Positions 59,965-64,000 of a stretch of DNA of 64,000 bases are shown here, piece by piece. The notes below the pieces were generated by a model that saw nothing but the letters and a program-made list of their open reading frames with translations, was not told the DNA's origin and made no database searches. Source of the DNA: Pelobates cultripes (taxonomy: Eukaryota; Chordata; Amphibia; Anura; Pelobatidae); contig OW240917.1 of the NCBI GenBank assembly GCA_933207985.1, positions 102,337,438 through 102,401,437 on the forward strand, read 5' to 3'. Every line of letters starts with the position of its first letter. Position 1 is the first letter of the stretch. The position numbers and the translations under genes are program-made.

Positions 59965-60900
59965 TGTAACGGATCGCCTGGCACCCGGACTACGTACCTC
60001 CGTTGACGGATGCTCCTAGTACTTTCCGAGGGCTCCAAGCAATCCACTAGACACCATAACCACTGTAGACCCCACGAACCACCGCAGCTTGGGGCCTTGC
60101 CATCTTCCATCCACTCTGGACCAAAGACCAGGATCCAGCTTCCAGTAAGTAGACCTCTCTTAATCCAGAGAGCAGGAACAAGCTCTTACAAGAGCTTCGT
60201 GATTACACTCTGGGGAGTATAGCAATCTCCAGAGTGTAGGTAGTTCTCCAATCCCCCAAACATGAGCCAAAACATCATGAAGGGTAGAACAAGTCTGAGG
60301 CTTTATTGACACACACTTCCTCTGGCCAGAGGCACACCCTCTGGACCTGATGAAACACAGGCACACAAAGGACATAAACCAATCAGAATACAACAATGTC
60401 CAATACTCCCACTTACAGCACACAATCCCTCCCCTCTGCCTGCGATACAATTTACAAAGACAATGGGCTAACTTAACTAACTCTAAACAGAAAAAAAAAA
60501 AAAAAAACAACAACAACATATCCCCACAGTCACACCCCCTGATAGGCCCGATCTGGGTGATTTTTGGATTTGTTGTAAACCCAGATCGGGGCTATCAGGG
60601 GGTGTGACTGTGGGGATATGTTTTTTGGGGTTTGTAAAAATGTATTTTTTTTTCCTGTTTAGAGTTAATTAAGTTAGCCCATTGTCTTTGTAAATTGTAT
60701 TACAGGTTTAAGGGTTCAGGAATTTCCTGGAAGTCTTATTTTTGCCCCACCGTGCACAGTGTCCCATGCCCAAAACAGTTCCATACACTCGACAAAACAC
60801 CGCTGGACAATTTAAGATGGCCACCACCACATGTTTGAATCTGTTCAAGTTAAAAGTCCAAGGGGCAGAAACAGTACTTTTGAACATGGGTTATCACAGG
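59965..60900. mobile_element. LTR-like copy related to 10355-11386, with internal foldback
   Basis: Starts TGTAACGGATCGCCTGG. Shares AACACCGCTG and TAAGATGGCCACCACCAC (about 60800-60830) and the GATCTGGGTG segment with the solo LTR at 10355. The right end and a target duplication were not found. A palindrome occupies 60445-60700. Confidence 0.6.
60445..60700. repeat. Palindrome, arms of about 115-120 bp
   Basis: 60445-60558 (ATACAATTTACAAAGACAAT ... GATCTGGGT) is inverted at 60579-60700 with a 20-bp spacer; the arms differ mainly in the length of the A/T run. Confidence 0.9.
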
Positions 60901-60939
60901 GTAGGAGGCTGGCAAACAAGCCTCTCCAAAAACCCAGTG

Positions 60940-61260
60940 GCGAAATGGATTAATTTTCCGCTGTGAACCGCATGAAACGAACGCTGGAACGCATCGGCAT
61001 TATGGATGGAACGCAAGCGAACCCGGAAGTGCTCGCGGTGGAACGCATAAATGCGGAAGTAGAAGAATATGACGGCATCATAGCGGATCGGATTGGGAGA
61101 CATGAGAAATGGAGTTGATTGGTTTGTGGACGCGGGGGGCGGGTTCTAAGTACCCATTTTTCGCGCCCAATTTTGTTTTAAATTGTGGATGAAATGTTAT
61201 TACAATATTTCACCTGAGGAAGACTTATTGTAACGTCGAAACGCGTTGTGCTATTTGCTG
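60940..61260 (+). mobile_element. PLE-type terminal segment: CpG-rich block plus hammerhead-like core
   Basis: A CpG-rich block (60955-61145) is followed by an AT stretch and a CTGAGGA...GAAACGCG core. This is the order seen at the 3' ends of the PLE copies at 39.1 kb and 8.3-9.0 kb. No PLE ORF is adjacent. Confidence 0.5.
61214..61248 (+). ncRNA. Hammerhead-ribozyme-like core
   Basis: CTGAGGA (61214-61220), stem II GAC (61222-61224) with GTC (61235-61237), GAAAC (61238-61242), then GCGTT. Same CUGAGGA/GAAACGCGU form as at 52811-52846. Stem II is short, so activity is uncertain. Confidence 0.5.
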
Positions 61261-61827
61261 GATTTCCAGAAATTTATATGTAAGCTTTTACTATTGATTT
61301 TAATAAATTGTACTGCTGCTATTCTTCTAATTGATGTCTATGCACTTTATATTGAGGATCAAGCTGCAGCTTTCGTGATTCCATTTGAGGATATCCTGTT
61401 TAAGCAATTATACCTGAGCCAGTTTGTAACAGGCTCTACTATATGTGAGTTGGACCATACAGATTGCTTTATTCAACCTATTCATTACCACAGTGTTATG
61501 CTATGATCTTTCTATTTTTTATAGATAAGACATACCCTTTCTGATAACGATTTCATTGGGGTACTTATTTATTATTATTTATTCACTTAAGGTGGAAGTT
61601 TTCACTTATATGTGGTTTTTGTGAATATATTTTTTATGCGCTGCACACTATTCTGTATAGCTGTAATTTGTCTCTTGTAGGACCTCTGTGGTTAAGTCCT
61701 ATTGGTGTGTTCTAGCAGCTGCTTTAGCGCCACAAACTATACCTTCCTTTTGGGTTTTGTAAATATAAGCAAGAAGGCTGTATAAAATTGTCTTTATTGA
61801 TGACTCTTTATATATAAAAAGAAAAAA

Positions 61828-61828
<1 letters not shown>

Positions 61829-61897
<69 letters not shown>

Positions 61898-61930
61898 ACA
61901 CACACACACACACATAGATACACACACACT
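61829..61930. repeat. (TA)n/(CA)n compound microsatellite
   Basis: About 30 TA units followed by about 20 interrupted CA units. Confidence 0.97.
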
Positions 61931-62189
61931 AATAATAATCTTATGGATATCAAACAATTGCAAACACACAGGTTTACCAACAAAAATAATTTTTGGGGTA
62001 AATATGCATATGAGAAAGGTATAATTGTAGTATATTCCCATTGATATTTTATATTTTAGTACACATGGGTGACTAGAAACAGGAAATTGTTCAACCATGA
62101 CTATAATGAGTTAACACAAATGCCCAATTCCCTTATCCATTGTGATGAATGACTAAGACCAAGGAATGGTGTCCTGCAAAAGGTTGTTA

Positions 62190-62720
62190 AATTAAACATT
62201 AAATGGAACGTGGCTATAATAAAATAGCAAAAGCATTGAAAATGCCCATTTCCACCATCCAGGCAATAATTAAGAAGCTCCAGTCAAATGGAAATATGAG
62301 TCAACCTGAAAGAGGAGGTGTGTCTAGATTAACTCAGCACACTGAAGATTATGATTTGAGTGGCCAACAATATCCAATGATCGCATCTCGAGAACTGCAG
62401 AAGTTCATTGCATCTTCGGGTCAGAAAGTCCAAAACTACAATTTGATATCACTTGCCCTTATTTGGAAGGGTATGAAGAAAAAAAGCCTCTACTCAGATC
62501 CAAACTCAAGCGTCTTCAGTTTTGCAGACTTTACTGGAAATTCAAATGGGATTGGGTTCTGTGATCAGATGAATCACAAATAGAGATTATATAGAGAAGT
62601 TTTGTGCCAATATTAGTGGACAAGATGGTATTGGTAGTATAGGGCCCAGACTCCATATAACTGTACCCCCGATGGAAGCCTTGAATGCATGTGTCCTCTA
62701 TGAGAAGCATTTTATTGCAC
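62190..62720 (+). pseudogene. Tc1-type transposase remnant
   Basis: A 126-codon frame begins RGYNKIAKALKMPISTIQAI (helix-turn-helix), then RGGVSRLTQHTED and PMIASRELQKFIASSGQKVQ. FCDQMNHK at the end corresponds to WSDES, so the first catalytic Asp is retained. Beyond 62583 the frame is lost. No ends found. 62720-63427 shows nothing else. Confidence 0.8.
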
Positions 62721-63427
62721 TAACATGAAGGAGGCCATGCCACCTCCATGATGTTGCAAGATATGGATAGGTGAGCAGTATCAAGGATTCTCAGTGCTGG
62801 AAAAATGTCATTAACAGGTCCATTAGATGTACTTCATCCTAACGGAGTAAAACTCAATCTGGAGATCAAATGCTGTTGATAGCAGCAATTAATTGGAGGA
62901 GCGAAGGGTTTGGCTGCACATACATACCTCCCATCAACTGCTTCTCTTTGAGAAGGAATGGATTGGAGGAGATTGTGGGTGATGTCAGCTTGGATGCTGA
63001 AATCACTAGAGGTGAAGCTGGAGGTTGCAGGAGTCCCTGCATTGGAAACAAAGTAAGCAAATGGTACTTAACGTGATTTTTTATTTTTTATTTTTATTTT
63101 TTTAAATGCTGAGGGGGGTGGACAGAGAGGAATGATTGTTATTTTCAGGACTATTGGAGAATTATGTCTTGTGCTGGAGTTTGCTTACATTTTGCTCTTT
63201 GGATTTAACTTTGCTACAATTTGAAATTTTAAGTGAATTGTATAGTCAAGTTGCTTAGCTGTGACAACAATCATTAACAATGTTTAACAGAACACCATGC
63301 ACACTGTAGCGGCTATTGTGCCAGAAGTGCCCTCTCAGAGTAAGAATTAAAACAATTTGGCACAAATAACTTTACCTAGGGCCCACTAAGCCTATAATGC
63401 CATCAGAACATTTAGGATTTACAGTAC

Positions 63428-63527
63428 CTGCGTTTCCATAGATTGTGGCTTGAAATGTTGAAAGAGCATTAGAGAAGATGTTTTCTGTGAACTTCCTATT
63501 AATGCTGGGATAACTGATGCAATCTTC
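63428..63527 (-). CDS. DDX60: DDX60 exon a (most 5' in window)
   Basis: The first base completes a codon begun in an upstream exon; 33 codons follow, including KIASVIPALIGSSQ and LMLFQHFKPQSMETQ, typical of the DDX60 N-terminal region. The acceptor is TCTAG and the donor CAG/GTACTG. It ends in phase 0 and joins exon b. An alternative acceptor four bases further in cannot be excluded. Confidence 0.85.
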
Positions 63528-64000
63528 CTAGAATTCTAAGACAATCAACACAAGATTATTTTCAAAGACACAATTTTATTTTGTAATTTATCAATCTGGA
63601 ATGTAAAATTACATTCTAACTACTGTATTTTTTTTTCTTCTAAATTTCTCTTTATGGTGATCATTTCAAGTCTTGTGTTTTCCAACAAGAATCTTCTTGA
63701 ATTGGTGGGGAGGTATTAACTTCAGTGAGTTTTTATTTAGAATTTTACCAAGACACGTATATCTCAGTGTAATACTGTTGGATGTGTTGATTTAAATTAT
63801 AATATATCTAAAAATATATGCATCAGTAATAAAAATGATAACATTACAAAATTAAATATATATATATATTTTTTTTTTTTTTAAATGCTTTAAAGTTATT
63901 TGAAAAGCTTGTCCAAAAATATTAAATTGAGGCCTTAGTTCCCTAGGTGCTATGAGGCAAAAGGGCAATCATTGTACATATACAAAGTCAAAATTATCAT
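63528..64000. other. Intron sequence upstream of exon a
   Basis: AT-rich intron up to the right edge with no further exon recognised; a short TATATA/T run lies at 63858-63882. Confidence 0.65.

Overview
The window is vertebrate nuclear DNA, most likely from a frog (anuran amphibian). It is AT-rich, its only cellular gene has large introns, and the repeats are those of amphibian genomes: Penelope-like elements, L1/Tx1-type, CR1-like and L2-like LINEs, Tc1-type transposons, hAT and TTAA-flanked MITEs, solo LTRs and long microsatellites. The species assignment is an inference from this mix.

One host gene crosses the whole window on the minus strand: DDX60 (or its close paralogue DDX60L), the large DExH-box RNA helicase of antiviral innate immunity. 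I joined 19 coding exons by hand, from 63428-63527 (most 5') down to 918-1042 (most 3'). Every junction uses GT-AG and every phase fits, giving 2,610 coding bases (869 complete codons). This covers the middle of the protein: part of the long N-terminal region, then the first helicase domain with Walker A (APTSSGKT), the DExH box (DEIH) split exactly by an intron, and motif III (SAT). Both ends of the gene lie outside the window, so no promoter, start codon or poly(A) site is expected here.

The introns (up to 10.6 kb) hold nested mobile elements. By region: 3.4-11.5 kb has a CR1 remnant, a TTAA MITE, a truncated Penelope-like element (PLE) holding an L1 insertion, and a 1.03-kb solo LTR. 12.8-20.2 kb has a broken L1 interrupted by a second LINE, and a long hairpin with a hAT MITE in one arm. 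20.4-27.7 kb has an L2-like LINE, a Tc1 remnant and a hAT MITE. 27.9-38.5 kb has an L1 ORF1 fragment, an unclassified element with tandem coding-like repeats, LTR fragments, a degenerate minisatellite and a hAT MITE. 38.7-45.3 kb has a nearly intact PLE and an L2-like LINE. 47.5-50.0 kb has a Tc1 element with inverted/direct repeat ends. 51.4-54.4 kb has a 1.3-kb foldback element with a 16-bp target duplication. 54.5-63.4 kb has MITEs, LTRs and another Tc1 remnant.

The most interesting material is in the PLE. Its two overlapping reading frames (N-terminal/coiled, then reverse transcriptase plus GIY-YIG nuclease) are joined at a textbook -1 slippery heptamer (T TTT TTA) in the correct register. 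Hammerhead-ribozyme-like cores recur at PLE 3' ends and inside hairpin elements. Several long inverted repeats would form double-stranded RNA in the introns of this RNA-sensor helicase.
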